Shown: piece after piece, positions 1 to 14,067 of the stretch | Position numbering within the stretch: position 1 is the stretch's first letter | How the letters are laid out: each line of letters opens with the position of its first letter | NCBI RefSeq assembly: GCF_000165425.1 | Contig: NW_001799200.1 | Span: 1 to 64,000, forward strand | DNA: 64,000 nucleotides | DNA from: Paramecium tetraurelia | Taxonomy: Eukaryota > Ciliophora > Oligohymenophorea > Peniculida > Parameciidae | Direction: 5' to 3' | Notes under the pieces: generated by a model | The model's database searches: none | What the model saw: the letters and a program-made list of their open reading frames with translations, nothing else | Told to the model about the DNA's origin: nothing | Made by a program: the position numbers and the translations under genes

Positions 1-1020
1 ATAGATGTCTTCGAATAGTTTTTTAACTAGTTGACATTAAAGAGAGTTTTTGCTTCTTTGAGCGTATTAGGGTAAAGGGAGGAAGCTTTAAAATTGTTAA
101 AATTGGTACATAAAGAAGACAATCAGCTTTACGGCACTTAATACTATCTTTATGATCATTTAAAAGATGAAAAAAATTAGTATAGATAAAATGATATACA
201 ACAAGAAGTATAAGTTGGAAATTAATAAGAAGAATCAAGACAACCTCCAAAGGCCACTCAATAAGTGATGGAATCTGAGTCACAGAAAGAAGAAGAATCA
301 AAAATAAAGAAAGTAACTTAAAATCCTGAAAATTAAAAATAGAGAATGGAGAATTTAAATGATCCAAGTTAAGCAGAATAGATAAAAGCTGAAAATGCAT
401 AACCTGAGTAGAAAATCGAATAATTATAAGTAAAGAAATAAATTGATAATAATAACTAATAATAATTGTAGAATACAGACGAAAAATAGGATGATATAGA
501 TCGTAATTAGAGGATTTAAAATACTTAACATTAAAACTAATAGCCAAATGTGTAGGAGAATGAAGTTGAAAAAAACGATAAAGAAATATAAAAATAAGAA
601 CAAATTCTTATATCTTAACAAAAATAAAAGAAAATTGATTAAAAGTCGATTGAAATAAATGATTAAGACAAAGATGAGGGTTTTAAAGAATTTAAATTGC
701 CAGAGGACCTAAAAAATATAAATTCTCAATCCAAAACAGATGCTAATGTTGTCAAAAAAGATTATTCTGAGACCAAATAAGACAATATCACATCACAAAA
801 ATACGGATATGAAAGTAAGTCGAATTCTAATAAATATTCTTAATTTGATAGAAAATAGTATGAGGACAGAAAACCATAATAATAACCCAACAGAAAATAT
901 GAAAAATTTGAAGATAAATTTAATTTTGATGAAGTTAAAAATAACTATGTTTAAGGAGATTTATTGAATGAAAATTGGGTGAAAGTGGATATACTTTAAG
1001 GATCATAAAAAAAATTATGA
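1..1020 (+). CDS. Gln/Asn/Lys-rich hypothetical protein, 5' end outside the window
   Basis: The frame is open from the first base (starting ..IDVFEQFFNQL) to TGA at 1018-1020, so the true start lies upstream. The first 60 residues look like a folded helical segment (VFASLSVLGQREEALKLLKL). After about residue 75 the protein becomes low complexity, rich in Gln, Asn, Glu and Lys, with no domain I recognise. A Met at 346 is internal, because coding-like sequence continues upstream of it. An opposite-strand ORF of 174 codons here is a shadow: it appears only because the Gln-rich frame has no TGA complement. Function unknown. The stop and strand are secure, the product is not. Confidence 0.75.
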
Positions 1021-1599
1021 GTATTATTAAATATCGTATATTAATAAAATGAATGATTATATGTGTTTATAAATATAGAAAATATTTTAAGTAATTTTTG
1101 AGGATTAATTTTATAAATTTACTCTTACTCTAACTATATAAATATAACAAGTTGCAATCCTTTTTCAAATCCCTCAACGTTTAAAATACATTATATAACT
1201 ATAAATTCTTTTTCAATTCTTAAGTGAAGCAAAAACTTAGAATAAAACCAAATCTATCAACTCTTAAAACATACATAGATCTATGGAAAATCGAAAAATT
1301 ACATTTTTTCCATTTATCTAAACTAAAATATAAAAGAAAGGGTTTTTATCAATGGAAATAAATTAACTTTTATAAAACATAATCTTACTTAATTAACTAA
1401 ATAAAAGTCAGATAAATGTTTCTAATATAGTGCAAAATAATATCAAGATTTTATTAAGAAAAATCAATAATCAAATCTTTAAAAGATGGATAAAATTAAT
1501 TAAAAATTTAATATTGTTTTCCGTAATTGTAATTGATATGAACTATTTATTCATCTTTTAGTAAATTCCTCTTGTTCAGTGTGATCAAAATATAGTTTT
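1021..1599. other. Intergenic stretch, A+T-rich
   Basis: This lies between the converging ends of the first gene and the giant minus-strand gene. I found no frame with coding-like composition, no tRNA and no obvious repeat. It is longer than most convergent gaps in this window, so an unrecognised 3' UTR or small RNA is possible. Confidence 0.4.
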
Positions 1600-4500
1600 T
1601 CAATTCCTATTCTACTTGATTTTACACTATTTATCCTTGAACTTAATGAACTTTAATAGAAACCTGACATTATTTGTTTTGAGTTTCTTAGTTATATTTT
1701 TGAGTAATAAATTAAATGGCTCTTCAATTTGAAGATATGATTCTTTAATTTCTTTTTCCTTAATTTTTCTTTTTCTAATTTTTTCATTAACATTACTGTA
1801 ATAAAGAAATTTGGTACTTTCTAACTTAGAAGAGAATGAAATTTATTCAAAAAGAAGAATTAATACTTTTTAAAATAGCTTCTTGCAATTCCAAAAAACA
1901 AATGGATAACAAAGTTTAATTACACATCCTATTATAAAAATTTAGAGCATTATGGATGGGGACACATAATTGTTTTATTCACAAATATATTTGGTTATAG
2001 CTAAAAATATCGAAATTGAACAAATTTAACTAGTTTATAGGTCTAAACTATTATATTTTTTAATAGTGAATGGCTAATGAAATGTAGCCAATATTTGATA
2101 TACCAGTAAACATAATCCTAGCAACGATGCTTTTAAGACAATATCAGTTTCAAAATTTGTCATTATAAATATTATGATTGATTTTTTGAATAGTTTTATG
2201 AGTTCCCAATAATATCTTTCCTATTTGTATTCATTTAATAAGTAAGAAATATGTCTTCTAAGCTTAATCTTCTCCAAACGAGTTCTATTTATCTTCAAAA
2301 GTATAAATATCAGGATAGGAATCAATGCACCAATAACAAACAATCCAGGAATTATAAAATAATACATCCACAAATAGTGATCTTGAGATCCATATTTCAA
2401 CGATAAATCTCCTTGAATGTAATAGTTATTGGATACTTCTCTTTTTGAAATCAACGATGAAAACCTATAAAGTTTAAATCATAAACATACATCTTTATTA
2501 ATCCTGCATAATTAAAAACATATAAGTAGAGAGCTGTATTTGAAAGGAGACTCAGATCTAATTTTTATTTAATTGTTAGTGAATATAAAATAGATCCTGC
2601 AATTGTGAGGATGAAGAGAGTTATCATAAAAATTAACATAGCGAAAATTTTCAAATAAACAAGAGGAATATGTTCGATAGAAGATATTTAACAGTCGAAA
2701 TCTTTTGCAATAAAATAAGAGGTATCACTAGTTTATTCAACAAAAAGTAAAGAAAATTAAAATCTGATGTTAAAAGTAAAAATGACACTAAATATCCATA
2801 TATAGTTTATCATCATTTTTAATTAAATACTTTCCTGATCTAAAATCTATCAATATAAAATACCTTAATTTAGTTTAAATAGGATTTTGCTAAATCTTTA
2901 TGCAATTATTAATGATGCATATAATTAATTAGATCTAGAGATACTTCTTAATGACATCGAAATAGATATAAATGTCCTATCCTTATTATTAAAATATATT
3001 ACCAAAGACAGCCTATCAAAATTGGCAACGTGTTACTCCATTAAAATTAACATTTTAAACAATTATCATCCCATTAGTTTTTAAAATAACTCCCATGTCC
3101 CCTAATGTTATATATGTCACACTCTTCACATAAAGCTCCTATATGTCCTAAATTGCAAGAATTATGGGAAACCTGCCACCCACCTAAACAAAATATGGGA
3201 TTCTTGAAACAAGGTTCGACATAATCAGAAAAATTACTGGGTCTCCAAAAACCAGGAAGTAATTAAATCATATTCGAAGTAATATCAGAGTATTTCTCTT
3301 TATCAAAAATAGAACACTTTGTTGCATTATAGATAACAGAATAATACCCTTAATTAGATTAACATAGCTAACATCCATTATCTACATAGAATTCTCCTAA
3401 TTAACATTTAAGGCTTTTTACATATAGTAGATATGTCAAAATCTTACTAGACTCTTATAATTAGCAACTTATTTCAATTTATAGATGGCTGTAATTTTAT
3501 TAATATGGATCTAAGCTAAATGATAGTGACCCAAAAGGAAAAGAATTATTTTCGTTATCAAAAACCAAAATTTAATAATTTGATTTATCTATTAATTCTT
3601 GTTGATCTTTTGCAATTATCTTATCTTTTACTTCACAAGATGAATTGGCTAAATTGTGCATTTTTTCATTTCTGCTATTTTGAAAATACAAGCTAATATC
3701 TTTTATATATGGCTTATATTTTGAATTATGTATGTCAAAAATCTGATAGGTTTATATGACTTGATTGCTTGGAATCAATAAATCTTTTGTAAATATTTCA
3801 ATTCCCTACTCAACCATTCTATGTGTTTTTAAATCCAACTTATTTATCTTTTCGTTATTCAAAAAAACAGATTCAGAGGGGCTCTCTACATAATTCACAA
3901 AAAAAGCTAAATGATTTGGAATCTCTTTTAAATTATTCCCATAAACTTCAGCAGCATTGAATAATAAGAATGATTCTAAAAAATTATTGTTATTTAGATT
4001 GCAATCATCGTCTAAATATATACCCCCTCCTATTCTAGCTTTATTACCAATAATAATCGATTAGTTGATATTAAAGCCTGATGATTATACTTACATGTAT
4101 AAACCTCCTCCAAAAGTTTCTGCATTATTATTTAAGATTTTACACTTTTTAATTGTTAGATTTGTTTTTTGAGCAGTTACACCAACACCTTGACTTCCAT
4201 TATTAAAGAGGAAATTAGAGTTTGTAATTGAGATTTTTGATTTTAGATAAGTTTACTAGGAAAAATGCAAGCATCCAAATTATTTGATTGAATTATAAAT
4301 GCAATTGAAATTCTCAAATTTAATATATTTAAAGTCTGAAATTTCAATGAATAACAAACCATTATCACACTATTTGCAATCATTATGTTGAAATGTAATA
4401 TCCTTAAAATAATAGCAATTTTGATTAGAGATGCTTTTAAAATATAAGAGAGAGCTTTCCAATTAGTTATTTTATTGAAGAGAATTAACATTAACATAAA

Positions 4501-7500
4501 AATAATCTTTCTCATTACTATCAGGATCTTATTAAATTAAATTACATTCTCTTATGTTATATATGTGATATAAATAATTTAAAAATGATTTCATATCATT
4601 TTTGTAAAGGAAAGCATTTTTTACAACGAGATGCTCTATTTAAATTATTGATTAAATCTATTAGGTTTATGTTACCTAAATTAGATTAAATGAGTATAAC
4701 ATTTAGATATTGTCTATTTTTACATTCAAAAGCTCTAATTTATGGGTATTTGTAAATTAAAAAATAGAATTAGTTATAATCCCTTCAATAAAAAATTCTT
4801 ATATGTAGATTATACAATTTTGAAAAGATATCATAGAATTCTAATTATTTACAGTATCTGTAACTTCTTAGATTAATAAATCTCTAATTTTTAAGAAATA
4901 AATTGACCAAGCATCGTATCTTTAAGCAATCCTCATATTTACTACGGTTATGATATTTTCTTTAGCTTGAGATGATGAGAATTATACATTTATAATTTAA
5001 TTGAGCAAAGAAATGCAATTTATAATTTAAGTATTCTTTAGTTATATAATATTTAATGATTTGGAGGGGTTAATAGTGAATATCGATGGTGCCATTCTAT
5101 TAAAAATACTTGAAAATACAGCGTTTACTAAATTTAGATTCAGATCACTGTTAGATGAATAAATACTAATGCATCCTGAACCTTTTTCTATTGATAATAA
5201 ATTATTCTCTATTTAATCTATTGTGATATTGAATAAATTTATTAAACCTCTTTCATTAGTTGTAATATCAAAAACAGAGCTTTACATAGCGAGAATTTTT
5301 GAAAATGCACAATCAATACAAGACATGTTTTTAACTGAAAATTATCCTGCTCCTCCAATATTTTTGATCTATAAAATTTAGAATATAATTTCATTTAGAT
5401 TTTATTGATTTAGATTCTCGTTGAATTGCAATTCATAATATTTCGTCCATATTTGTTAAGATAGAAAATTGTGGTTAGTTATAGTATAATTGATAAGTAT
5501 TATCTCAGCTGACATCATGGCTATAAAAGCATTTGATGAATTTGTGAATGCATTGTTTTTACAAAAAAAATTCATAACTTTCAATAGACTCAACGATGAA
5601 GAGATGTACAAAAGACTAGCTGCTTCTCTTAACGCAGTACTCGTGTAAGAATGGAAAAAGTTTTCTTCGTATTCGATATTTTACAGTAAAATACTTTCTT
5701 TTTTATCTGATTCAATTATTAACAAAGAAATCAGGTTAGTTAACGTTGATTAAATGAGAATATTTTGAGTAAATGTAACATTAATTATCTGAATCTAACG
5801 AGTAACATATGATATATTTTGTTGGCTTGGATTAATCTAGATTATAGGTTCATCAACGCTCAGTATGTGTAAGATCTAGACATTTGCAATATAAATGGTT
5901 GTAAATCCAAAAATATATAGTAACTTGTTTGTGTTATTGGTTATTAAACAACCTGAGGATATGGGAATTTTAAAATTGTGGATAGAGTTTTTATAAGTCA
6001 TATTTGTAATTGATATTTTAGTATTTTCAGATAAGTAAAATATCACTAAATCGTGATTGTCAATAATTAAAAAATTTGACATGCGAATTTCTTAACTATT
6101 CATGCAAAAGAGTTAAATGTTTTCATTTTATTTAGATGATTTGAAGTTTTCTGTTATTTCAAAATTATCAAAGTTGATAATAAGCAAGTTTGTTGAAAAT
6201 GTTGAAAAGATCAAAATTATATTGGAAGACTAATAATGATTATTGTTTGCTATAAAATCATTTATTTTACACATAATTTGATACTTCAACAATATTTAAG
6301 TGATGGATATGAATTAAGAGAGAGAGAGGACATTTTGATAAATTTTTATGTTATTTATTGAAATGTTATGACTAACTGAAATAATAACAGAGTCTTCTAA
6401 AGAGTTGAAATAAAATTGAAAATCGTTCATACTTACTTTTATTTAATTTGTGCAGTTTATTAAATATGATCGAGAGAAATTGCTATTTCTTATAATTGTA
6501 TTAAATACATTTAGATATCTTGATTATTAGGAATAACTGCTAAAAAAACTGAATATTGATGAATTTTTTAAGAGGGATTAATCTAAAATAAAGTAATTTA
6601 AAGAAATAATTGATTCAATTTTAGACATTTTAAATAGTGCTGATTCAATAATTGTACAATTGTTAATTTTTAGATTTGTTATGGAAATCTTCCCCTAAAC
6701 CTAATATAATTCAAAATTAAAAATGGAGGAGTTGATAAAGGTCGTGTTTTCGACCGTAAAATTATTTATAATAATATTACCAAACACATCAGCTCTGAAC
6801 AATGATTCTATATTTTAAATTACACTTTAAGTAATTGTAAAATTTGATAGAATCAAATCGATTTTGTTATTTGTATTTTGGAATAGAAAGAATTGATCTG
6901 CAGTAATCAAAAATCCTAAATTGCTTATCTCAACCTAATCATAATTTTTGAATGAATTATTGGTAAATAAAGTAATTTGTAAGTAATTTTACGATGATAA
7001 TTTGAAGTCAACCTTTTTTACAGTGAAGACTTTTTATTTTAATTAAGTTGAGAAATCTAATGGCAAAATTAGAAAGCATTTTGGTTGTAAAACCTAAAAA
7101 GTGAAATTTATTTTAATATACTCCATTCCAATTTAATTACAATATTAGGTATTGATTGCTGATTCATAAAATCTATTAAATCTTGTAAAATCACATGAGT
7201 AATAAGAAACGTCAAAAATAAATTTATCCTTACAATCCTGATTGAAACAATACTTCACAATTTGAGAATAATGATCATAAAAGATGGTGGGATCCCAATA
7301 TGCTTTTATGCATTTCTTAGTATAGATTTAATTGTCCTAAGTAACATTGAAATTGGGAAAATTAAGCTATTTATGATGTTTGATTTTCTTACTTGTATCT
7401 CTTTAGCAGAACGAGCCTAACATACTTCACACAACGGATGACAATAAGTGCAATTCGGACCTTTCTCTGTTATAATGTTTTTTTTTTGGTAATTTAATGG

Positions 7501-10171
7501 GCAGTATTTGCAATACGGAATAGTGATATCACATAAAAGGCATTAAGAATCACAATATTACTAAACAGAGTTTAATGAACTTAAGTATTTGCTATAAACA
7601 CTTGTTTTTAGGTTTGGAACAAATTAAAGAATGAAGCTTTGAATCTTATTTGTATAATTTTAAATTTAGTTTTTCTAAATGTTAAATTCTTCGTTTTAAT
7701 AACATTTATTGCCCTCAATTACATAACTATCCTAACATACAACACATTTAATTTGTTTTTCAATATTTAAAGAACATAAATTGCAATTTTCTATATATTT
7801 CTAGCAATTAGATATCTCTGGTGCAATAGAAAAATCAGTATTCTTTGATGAAACGCATAGCTCCTGACTTTATAAATTGATATAAGTTCTTTAACAATTA
7901 TCTATTTCAGGAATTTGCCTTAAACACAACCCAAGAGTGAAATCGAATATATAATTTTCCTCACAAAGTGCGCAACCTATTTTGATATTTTTCAGATTTC
8001 TTAAATTAAAATCGGAGACAGTCACTAAAGTGCATACATTTAAATCACTTGTTGAATATTCAAAGCAATAAATGCAATTTTTGATTTCGCAAATTTTACA
8101 TTATTTTTCAAATGAATAGTAAAATGGTGGTAAACAAACGAGATCAGATATTGAATTATTTTGAGATTATTATATACACTCTCCATCTACTAGAACATAT
8201 TTACTATAACAAACTACGCATTCAAAAGTAGTAGGAGTTATCTAACAAACTTAACAACTATCAATGAAGCATTCATAACAAATGAATTAATCAGTTGCTG
8301 CAAAATCCATTTATTAACAAAACCGTCGAAAATTATTTTAAGCTAACTGAAATTCCTTAAAAATTCCATCTATATTTTAAAGATCTGTATCATAAGCTGA
8401 TGTATGGGTATCATGAATTGGGTTAAGTAATATTCCATCAAAATAATAATTGATTTGACCAAATGAAATGTATGCCTCATCAAAAGTGATATTTGGTTTA
8501 ATCACATAGACTATTTAGCAGATAGGATAATCAAACCATGACTTTGGGTTATTTAGACATTCAACACAACTAATAAATTGCTCCTTAATCAAAGAAGGAC
8601 TAAATAAAAATCAAATGCTACCATTTAATACAATCTCCCTCAAACTCGAAGTACCCGTATTTACAATTCTAACTAGTATTCTGCTCTTCATTTTTTATTA
8701 ATCTTAAACCTGATTTTTAGTATGATTAGCATTGGTTCTGATTATCAATTGTGTTTTAGGGACAAATGCAGACTTTATATTTTGGGAGATATATTCTTTG
8801 AGAGTCGACTGAACAAGATAGGCAATCCTGATTGGTTGGACCATCACATTCTAAACAACTATAATGACAACTTTATTGAGTAAGTTTTTTATAACAATTA
8901 TAAAATTCCAAATTTCTAATTAAGATGTTTAAATAATTAATTTTAGTTTATAAACAATTTCCATATTAAACTTTAAATTGACAATTTTAAAATTAAAGTA
9001 CTTAGAAATTAGCATCATAACGAAAAGTATCTTTTTCTTCATAAAATATTATTGCTACACTAAGTTTATTTTTTTATAATTCAACTTTGAGATAATGCCA
9101 CATTGTGATCTTATTTTCAATTAAGATTCTCTTAGAGAGCAGGAATGGATTATTTGAAAAATCAATAGAGACGTCAGGAAATGTATAGCTATAGGTTGTG
9201 ATTTCTAATTCATTTTTCTATGAACTGATATGATAAATTATTTGGAACGGAGATAAGTTTTGATTCTAAAAAGTTGGATGTAATAAATTCGCTTATATTT
9301 TGATTAGCTGATAAGTTAATTGATCTTATAAATTTACAATTTCCTTAACTTTAATCCAACCCACTAGAACAAATGAATCACAATTTATTTTTTCAGAAAT
9401 AAATTAGTTAATATCTTATAGTTTTACATCCATATCTCCTATCAAAGATTTCGAATTTGATGAACAAACACAGCTCTTGATTGAATTATATACTTTATTT
9501 GCCGAATCAATAAAAGCATAATCAAGGGCTAAACTTGAGATTGAGACATCTTACAAAATAATAGGACCAGGAAAATATGAAAATGTTTGGCCTATTGATT
9601 GATCATATATTTTCGAATTATGTACTAAAAGATTACCTCCGAAAGAAAATATTAAGTTTGTATCTTTGAATGGGTATTTCATTTATCTTATGGCTTCATA
9701 CTAAATTTCTTATCTTTTCATGATTATCAATCTAAACATATCCTATAATGGCCATGATATAATTTATAAATAAAACCAAGTATTTTCGTAGTCTAAAGGA
9801 TCTATTGTTATTTCAAATCTATTCTATTCTTCTAGATTATTTATAAATAAGAGTGTTTTTGTTATTTTCTTTGTAGCAGAGTTTAAGCAGTCGTAATACA
9901 CGAGATTTAAACTTTGGGATTCTTAATCAATTGCATTGTGCAAATGAAAGCAAAGACTATCAAATAATCCAAATCTTCCTATTTGAGTGATTGTACTAAG
10001 AGGATTATACTTTGACCAAATCCCATATGTCAAGCAACTATTACTTGTATATTCATCATCTTTCAATTAAACAAATCTCCTTAAATATTGATTAGATGAA
10101 TTCATTTTAATTGTCTCAAAACCATTCACCAACTTTGCTTAGATACTCAAAAATAAGAATATATTTATCAT
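1600..10171 (-). CDS. Giant Cys-rich membrane protein (ciliate surface/adhesion type)
   Basis: About 2,840 residues. The start at 10171 gives a signal-peptide-like N terminus (MINIFLFLSIQAKLVNG). A lectin/laminin-like N-terminal region is followed by furin/EGF-like Cys clusters with C-x2-C spacing (CHYSCLEC..CLSC, about 8.7-8.9 kb), then a long region of short beta-strand-like repeats typical of right-handed beta-helix proteins. Near 3.1-3.2 kb is a GALCEECD motif common in large ciliate surface proteins. The last ~400 residues carry hydrophobic segments, one clearly a transmembrane helix (LWMYYFIIPGLFVIGALIPI, near 2.3-2.4 kb), and a basic tail. A 26-nt intron sits near 2460-2490 and there are several others. 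The stop (TGA complement) is at 1600-1602. A role in surface recognition or adhesion is inference from architecture only. Confidence 0.8.
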
Positions 10172-10638
10172 TTGATTAATACTTAATAAAAACAATATAA
10201 TTTATGATGAGTTTTATATTTTATAAAAGAAAGTGTAAGAGAGAGTTTGAGAATGCATAATCAAATTTTTATAATATTGAATTGATAAATACTACATTTA
10301 TTTGAATTGTAAACAAAAATTCAATTAAATATATAGCACTTCTAAATAAGCTATAATAACTTGCAATAACCCTTTGTCCTTAATAAAATTTGATATTTTT
10401 TATTATCGATTTCCTTGTATCGCTCTTATGATCTCTGTATTGTTCTGTTTATTAAATAAACAAGGTTTAGAATTTCAAATTTCAGATCACAGGAAATAAG
10501 TATAATCTAGTTTATCTGAATGAAATTTAAAAATTTTCATTTCAGAAATGGTTATATAACTTAATTTAACGAATTCGATAATTTTTATTTTTATTATAGG
10601 ATGTTTTAAATCACAGAAATTAATAGGTTTTTATTGAT
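10172..10638. other. Intergenic region upstream of the giant gene
   Basis: A+T-rich spacer between the start of the giant gene and the stop of the next minus-strand gene. It should hold the promoter of the giant gene, but I cannot point to a motif. No ORF with coding character was seen. Confidence 0.4.
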
Positions 10639-11118
10639 TCAAATTTGAAAAAAATCAGTAGTAAATGAAATATCTTCATTTTAACTTAAATATTATTATT
10701 CTTAAAAATCTTCTTATTCATACTCTTCTTAAAAATCTTCTTCTTCATAGTCTTCTTAAAAGGTTTAATCTTCTTCCAGTAGTGACATGTTTTCAAAATC
10801 TTGAATTATGGTAAAATTATCCTATTCGCTTACATTAGAATTCTCACTAATCTATCCCTTAAATTGTAGTTACTCATCTACTTCTATATCGTCTGACTAG
10901 GGTGGTTCTTATTATTCATATTCAATTTAAGGACTTGGAGAAGATTCACTCTAAAAATAATTAATATTAAATATTGATGATTCTTTAGCAGAAATAATTT
11001 TGGTGAATTCCTCATTCAGATTATTTGAAAACCTGGTCTTGTTACATAAATTATATTCTATAAAATGAACGCAGCTTAAAATAAGGATGTAGATTTTATA
11101 CTTTTGTTAGAAAGGCAT
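10639..11118 (-). CDS. Small acidic secreted or membrane-anchored protein
   Basis: 159 residues, no intron (480 nt, a multiple of three). The start at 11118 gives a hydrophobic N terminus (KYKIYILILSCVHFIEYN) that reads as a signal peptide or anchor. The rest is strongly acidic and Gln-rich. Its C-terminal third has tandem degenerate units such as EEDQTFQEDYEEEDFQEEYE, visible in the DNA as repeated tcttcttcat/tcttcttaa blocks at 10.68-10.76 kb. The stop is at 10639-10641. No known family. Such proteins may bind cations in secretory granules or on the surface, but that is a guess from composition. Confidence 0.6.
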
Positions 11119-11572
11119 CATTAAAAAGGGGCGTATTAATGGTATTTCAATATAATAAACTATTAGATGTAATATTGAAGGAAGAGTGAATTTAGCAAGG
11201 TTTTGAATTCTATTATTATTGATATGGCTTAATAAATCCCGAGCTCAAATTCTATTACTGAATGGAATTAAAACAAATATTGAATTTAGAATTAATTATT
11301 TTCTATTAATAGTAGGCAGATGTGCAATTAAGTTTAATAATTGTTAAGAATGATATCATAAGATGTACCTTAGAATGGTAAAGTCATTTAAGGATTCAAG
11401 TATTTTAGATGGAAAATAAAATATTGAAGTAATAATAAATTTATAAAAGCAAGAATAGAGTGACTTTCAATCAAAAAAAGTACTTAATTATTTTTAAATT
11501 AGAGTGCAATCTTGGTGGTCTATTAAGACTGGGGTTTCTTGTCTAAAGAAGTAGAGAAACATAGTTTAGTTC
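11119..11572. other. Intergenic spacer
   Basis: 454 bp between two minus-strand genes. No frame looks coding on either strand and there is no RNA gene. It holds the 3' flank of the MORN gene and the upstream flank of the acidic-protein gene. Confidence 0.4.
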
Positions 11573-12430
11573 TCATATTTAGAATGAAACTGAAATTTAA
11601 TTTGACATTCTTACCCAACCATGTATAGGAGTACTGGCTTCATAGATCCCTCTGCCTTGGATGCAATTATTTCTAAATTCACCAATATATCTTGTTTTGT
11701 CATTAAAGACAAGCTCCCCATTTCCATGCATCTTTCCCTTATGCACGTTACCCTTATAAACACAGCCATTCGCAAATTCAAATTTACCTTGGCCATGAAT
11801 TTTGCCATCTTAAAATTGTCCGGTATAAATCGTTCCATTTTTACGTATTTCAGTGCCTTCTCCAATTAATTTATTATTAATCCAAAATCCTCTGACCTCT
11901 TTTCTAGAATTGACAAATTTGCCTAAGCCATTAGCCACATTATTAACAAAATCCCCATCGAAACTAAACAATTTGAATGAAATATATTACTAGTCCCCAT
12001 TTGGATAAATCATTCTGGCTCTTCCATTTAATTGATTATCAATCCAAATCCTTATAATATAAGAACATAGGATTTACCCCTCTAATAAATTTCCCTCCTT
12101 CGGCCAATGCTGTTTTCCTTAACCATTTCTCTTTCCATTTAAAGTTTATCCGAAAAAAATGCTTTGATCTGGCATCAGCAAATACTGACCAGATAGATTA
12201 GGGAATAAATCCCCCAATTCTTAAAGTACTATTTAAACTTTCGGATTAAGGTCTCCAATGCTGCTGAGATTCATTCCAATTTACATATATTGATCTTGAG
12301 AGTCAGATAAATCCAGATCGGTTTGAAGAGTTGTTTGATTTACTAATATGACATCTAATGCTGTACTTGACTCAGGTAATTTGATATTGAATTGCTTAAT
12401 GTGTTAATCTTTAGTTGATACACATCCCAT
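11573..12430 (-). CDS. N-myristoylated MORN-repeat protein
   Basis: 267 residues after removing two 27-nt introns (858-54=804 nt). It begins MGCVSTKD, a textbook N-myristoylation plus Cys-palmitoylation signal, so membrane attachment is likely. An N-terminal region of about 110 residues is followed by MORN units: GIWIDNQLNGRARMIYPNG, a NGDYFDGDF unit, FWINNKLIGEGTEIRKNGT, and the C-terminal FANGCVYKGN and FRNNCIQGRGIYE units. One intron (about 11.98 kb) ends in TAG. The other (about 12.06 kb) must end in AAG to keep frame. MORN proteins often scaffold membrane-cytoskeleton junctions in protists. A large shadow ORF overlaps on the plus strand. Confidence 0.85.
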
Positions 12431-12759
12431 GGTTTATTATTTTCAATTTGATAAAATAAAATGATCGTAAATCAGAATGCAAGAACATATATTAACAATT
12501 AAATCAAGAATTGAATATTCAAGATCAATGTTCTTAAAATAACTTTTAATATATTATTTTAATTACAATGTAATTACATTTGGTATATTTAAATTAATGT
12601 CAATTCGTAGAATATAAATAGGAATGCTGGACTCAGTCTCATAAAACAACGAACTTGTAAAACTAAATAGATTAATTGAAATTTCTAACTCAGTCTTAAT
12701 AAATATTATTATGAATGAAAAAATTATTGGATAATAATATTTTATAAAATATAATTTCG
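12431..12759. promoter_or_regulatory. Divergent intergenic region (shared upstream flank)
   Basis: 329 bp between the divergent starts of the MORN protein and the phosphatase, so it must hold both promoters. It is very A+T-rich, and I see no conserved box that I could name. Confidence 0.4.
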
Positions 12760-14041
12760 ATGAGTTTATCTAGGAATGGATCTAAGTTTTCAAGACATGA
12801 TCGCATTACCAATTCTTAGATACTGGATCTGAGGAAGGGCAAAATGTACCCATCATCAAGCAAGAATTCTGATCAACCGGGGGGATTTTTTCTGAGCCTA
12901 GCCAATAATAAAGCACCAGATTATGGGTAAGCTTAGTTATTAAATAATGATGCTTTGAAACACAAAATCAAAGAGAAAAGAAACCAAAAATCAATGGATA
13001 ATGATGCTGTGTTGAATACCCTGGTTACTAAAGTTGATGCTAAATTGATTTCATCACCATTAAAAAAGAAAGTAATTGCCATTGATCCTAAAATTGATGT
13101 GCCCACTCAAATCAAACCATACTCTCTCACTCCTTAATCTCGATTGCAATCATTTCGGATCGCAAGTCCTTCATAAAAACCTAGATCACAAAGTTAAAAC
13201 AAAAGAAACGACATCTATTATCTAACCAAACTCTAAAGGGCTTTCGATACCAATGGTTCTGATTACTTCTCTCGCATGTATCGCGAACACTTCCACTAAA
13301 CCTATTAAGGATTAAATTGTAGATTTTTTCCACAAAATAATAATGACTATAATAAATCTCATAAATTACCCAAAAAACATTAAAGTATATTTCATCATAA
13401 CAAAATAAGGATAATTCACTTTGTTTTTTGATTTAGACGAAACATTGGTCCACTGCAATGAAACACCTACGATCCCTTGTGATGTAGTCTTGGAAATCAA
13501 TGTTTCCAAACATCAAGTAGTTAGAGCTGGCATCAATGTAAGACCGTATGCAAAAGAATTGTTAAAAAATCTCTCCAATCATTTTGAAATTATTGTCTTT
13601 ACAGCTTCACATAGTTGCTATGCAGAAAAGGTAATTAGAATAATTGATTAGGTTTGCAATTATTTAGACCCAGATTCTACCATTATAAGTCATCGATTAT
13701 TTAGGGACAGCTGCACTCAAACTAATACTTCCCTTTACACTAAAGATTTAAGAATATTTTGTGATAATACCAATAGACAGTTGAGTTAAGTAGCTTTGAT
13801 TGATAATGCCTCGTATTCTTATGCTTGGCAAATAGAGAATGGAATACCAATACTTCCATTCTATGATAATAAAGACGATAGAGAATTGATAGAGTTGGAG
13901 AAATATTTGAAAAACATGATTGGCGTATCTGATATAAGAGAATATAATAGAAACAATTTAAAATTGCATTTGTTTGTAGATCAACATGGACCTTATAAAG
14001 TATTGGAAAATCTATTTGGTAAACCACAATAACTTTTATGA
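12760..14041 (+). CDS. SCP/FCP1-family (HAD) protein phosphatase
   Basis: 418 residues with one 25-nt intron at 13385-13409 (GTATAT..AAG). About 200 N-terminal residues are low complexity. The C-terminal domain has the FCP1 catalytic signature FFDLDETLVH, where the first Asp is the nucleophile, followed by IIVFTASHSCYAEKVI, HRLFRDSC and the LIDNASYSYAWQIENGIPI block, all in the order seen in small CTD phosphatases (SCP1-3). The expected reaction is dephosphorylation of Ser-P, for example on the RNA polymerase II CTD. The intron falls just before the catalytic motif, and only a 3' AAG acceptor restores the frame. It converges on the OSBP gene with a 26-bp gap. Confidence 0.9.
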
Positions 14042-14067
14042 GTATTAAAGATTATCATTAAGATCAT

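Noticed and set aside
4243-4515. Hydrophobic 90-codon minus-strand ORF
   Set aside because: It is in a different frame from the giant gene, whose own frame is open here with Cys-containing sequence.
11621-11869. 82-codon plus-strand ORF
   Set aside because: Antisense to the MORN repeats of the myristoylated protein.
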